Position numbers and translations under genes: made by a program. A model generated the notes under the pieces. That model did no database searches. It was not told the origin of the DNA and was given only the letters and a program-made list of their open reading frames with translations. This document shows positions 62,131 to 64,000 of a stretch of DNA of 64,000 nucleotides, one piece after another; within the stretch, counting starts at the first letter, position 1; each line of letters begins with the position of its first letter. Location: contig PTFA01000024.1 of NCBI GenBank assembly GCA_003342895.1, positions 3,113,052 through 3,177,051 on the forward strand. The letters are read 5' to 3'. The stretch is from Casuarius casuarius (Eukaryota > Chordata > Aves > Casuariiformes > Casuariidae).

Positions 62131-63902
62131 TAAAGCTGTGCCTATAGCTTACTCCTCATCTTGGCCGCACCAGGTTTATTCTCTGCTCTGCTGCCTGTAC
62201 TTCCACAAGCCTGCTAGCAAAGCCAGGATTTAATTCAAAGCAAGGCTAAGGGGAGGAGCGTAGAATGCAATTAACTGTAGCTATTGTGTTATTAATAGCT
62301 GTTGGGTGCGGAAGGAGAATAAGCAGGTGAAGGAAAATGTCTGCTTGCTTCCCTACCTGCCTGGCTATTTAGGCAGGATCCTAGCGGAAAGGCGAGACAG
62401 ATACCCGCTTATGCGGTGGGGAATCTGCCCCTGGAAAAATAAGGTGATGGAACAACATATATTATTACAGCATAATGGAAACTGCCTCAGAAATTAAGGG
62501 TCCCCCCTCCCTGCAAATATATCTCATGGCATTTTTAGGTTCTCTGCTTGGTTTTGGTTTTTAAACCTGAAAGTAAAGGGGAACATTTCTTTTTCCTTGA
62601 AAAGCACATTGACACAAAGTATGACTGGAAAAGTAGGTTAAACAGAGTCCCAAGGTGCCTAATGAGACACCTTGCTGTATTGCTGTTTTTAGAAGCAGCG
62701 TTGCTTATCAGTTGTTGAAAAGATACGCTGTTTTTAAAATAAGCCCACTGTTTGCAGAGAAATTTTGCCCAGCAACAGAATTACAGCTAAATCTTAAAGA
62801 CAGGTAGCTTTTGCGCTTTCATCACTTCTCATATTTTTGCCACTTCTGGTTTATGAATGTGGTTAAAGTGAAATGTACTTCTTTGGGCCAGTTTTACACA
62901 GCTATTTCCCACACTGTGGAGAGGTGACCCTCAGGCAGGAGCTCAGAATCGGGGGGCTCAAGGAAATGGCTCCAGAGAAACAGCAGTATTCAAAAGGGCT
63001 TGTATTAAAGAGGGGTTAATGAAAATACTAGCTCTGTAAGATGATAACTAACATTAGTGCAGCACAAATGTTACATTTCTACATCTACACAGAAGAAGTA
63101 TGTAGATAGTGTATTTTTAATAAATTAAACAGAAAGAAAAGAAGCTGGAACTGCATATGTGTTAGCTGTAAGAAGTAAAAAGCCACAAATGTGTCCAGCC
63201 TGTTAATAGGGACAAATCTTTCCACGGTTGTGGGCACCTTATCATCCTTGCGAGTTCAGTGAAATGCCTGCAAAAGTTGCTGGTTTTATTACATCCCCTC
63301 TGGCTTCCCATGCTTTGTACTTACTGCCAGTTAGGAGTAATCATTAGCTGCGTGGTGGACCCAGCATACATAGCTATTTGCCCATGGCTGGGCTTATACC
63401 TCCTGCTACAGTGACAAGTGTAAGGACACTGTGATTAACTATTTGTGAATGTCCCATCAATATTCCCGTCACAGGAGTCCCGCTTTCCATGTGGAGAGGG
63501 GATAGAGCAGTCAATAGATGCAGAGCAAACAACAGATTTTATTTTCAGGAGCTGAAGTTGTTTTTCCAGGATAAGAAAATCCTGTTTTAAGATACCAACT
63601 TAAGACACTTTTCTCGCTCTGCTTGCTTGGCTCCCGTGAAGCTAAGACTCTACTATTTCATAAAAAAATACTTTTTTAGGCCAAGTGTTGATGCGTACCT
63701 GCTTATTCATTATCTTTATTGTTATGATTATTATTGTTAAATAAAGAATGATCTCCAAAGGGGAAACAGCTGTTCCAATGAAATGATCTTTGGAAAGTCA
63801 GCAACTTTTTAGGAGCCTTTAAGATTTCAGCTAACTCGGCATAGAATAAATGTTCAGCCCAAATGAACAGAGAACAAAAATGTGCTTTTTTTCCCCTCAC
63901 AG

Positions 63903-64000
63903 CCACCAAGTAAAGCTCTTTCTAGCATCTTGGGAAAGAGCAACCTTCAGTTTGCAGGAATGAGCATAATGCTGAATATCTCCACCACCAGTTTAAATCT
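63903..64000 (+). CDS. SHC3: SHC3 coding exon 4, 5' part (PTB domain), cut by window end
   Basis: The exon starts after a strong acceptor (TTTTTTTCCCCTCACAG ending at 63902), in phase 0 with exon 3. The visible 98 nt encode residues 226-257 and the first two bases of a Leu codon: [20 protein letters not shown] followed by [12 protein letters not shown]. This is the PTB stretch that in all Shc proteins reads LSxxLGxSNLxFxGM, followed by the strand ending in SLxL. No frameshift or stop is seen. The exon continues past the window, so its 3' border and the remaining PTB, CH1 (Grb2-binding tyrosines) and SH2 regions cannot be described here. Confidence 0.93.

Larger units (their letters stand above)
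61165..63902 (+). other. SHC3: SHC3 intron 3 (2.7 kb)
   Basis: Phase-0 intron between AAG|GTATTT and CCCCTCACAG. It holds a decayed CR1 3' end at about 61.44-61.79 kb, followed by a patch with raised CpG density at 61.80-62.13 kb. From 62.2 to 63.9 kb I see nothing beyond ordinary AT-rich intron sequence. Confidence 0.85.

Overview
The window is vertebrate nuclear DNA, AT-rich and mostly non-coding, holding the 5' part of one recognisable protein gene on the + strand: SHC3 (ShcC / N-Shc), a neuronal phosphotyrosine adaptor. Decayed CR1-type LINE pieces, a full-length tRNA-derived MIR-like SINE, short palindromic repeats of a kind I associate with reptiles and birds, and low repeat density point to a sauropsid. 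A bird is most likely (SHC3 lies on the Z chromosome in birds by synteny with human 9q); a crocodilian or turtle is possible.

Layout: 1-25,950 is intergenic. It holds no gene I can support, only simple repeats, hairpins, a GC-rich CpG-poor block (4,470-4,800) and AT-rich stretches that read like conserved non-coding DNA (7,600-7,850; 15,090-16,830; 17,750-18,010). A CpG-dense block at 25,960-26,345 is the best promoter candidate. The first coding exon is 28,158-28,697 (180 codons: CH2 region and start of the PTB domain). Intron 1 is 20 kb and contains the MIR-like SINE, two LINE fragments, a tetranucleotide-type microsatellite and several perfect hairpins. Coding exon 2 is 48,751-48,821, intron 2 is 12.3 kb, exon 3 is 61,101-61,164, intron 3 is 2.7 kb, and exon 4 starts at 63,903 and runs off the window end. 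The four exons join in frame with GT-AG borders (phases 0, 2, 0) and give the N-terminal 258 residues or so; the rest of PTB, CH1 and SH2 lie beyond the window.

Most short reading frames here are chance frames in introns or intergenic DNA. I found no RNA gene, CRISPR array, operon or viral gene. I saw no convincing novel multi-gene system. The most interesting leads are features of SHC3 exon 1 (a retained Cys block in CH2, a strong internal start, a non-consensus splice donor), an RBFOX-type TGCATG cluster in intron 2, a 60-nt stem-loop at 20,149-20,208, and a pair of perfect hairpins next to an A-tract at 3,532-3,602. Family comparisons rest on memory of human SHC proteins and repeat consensuses, not on a search.
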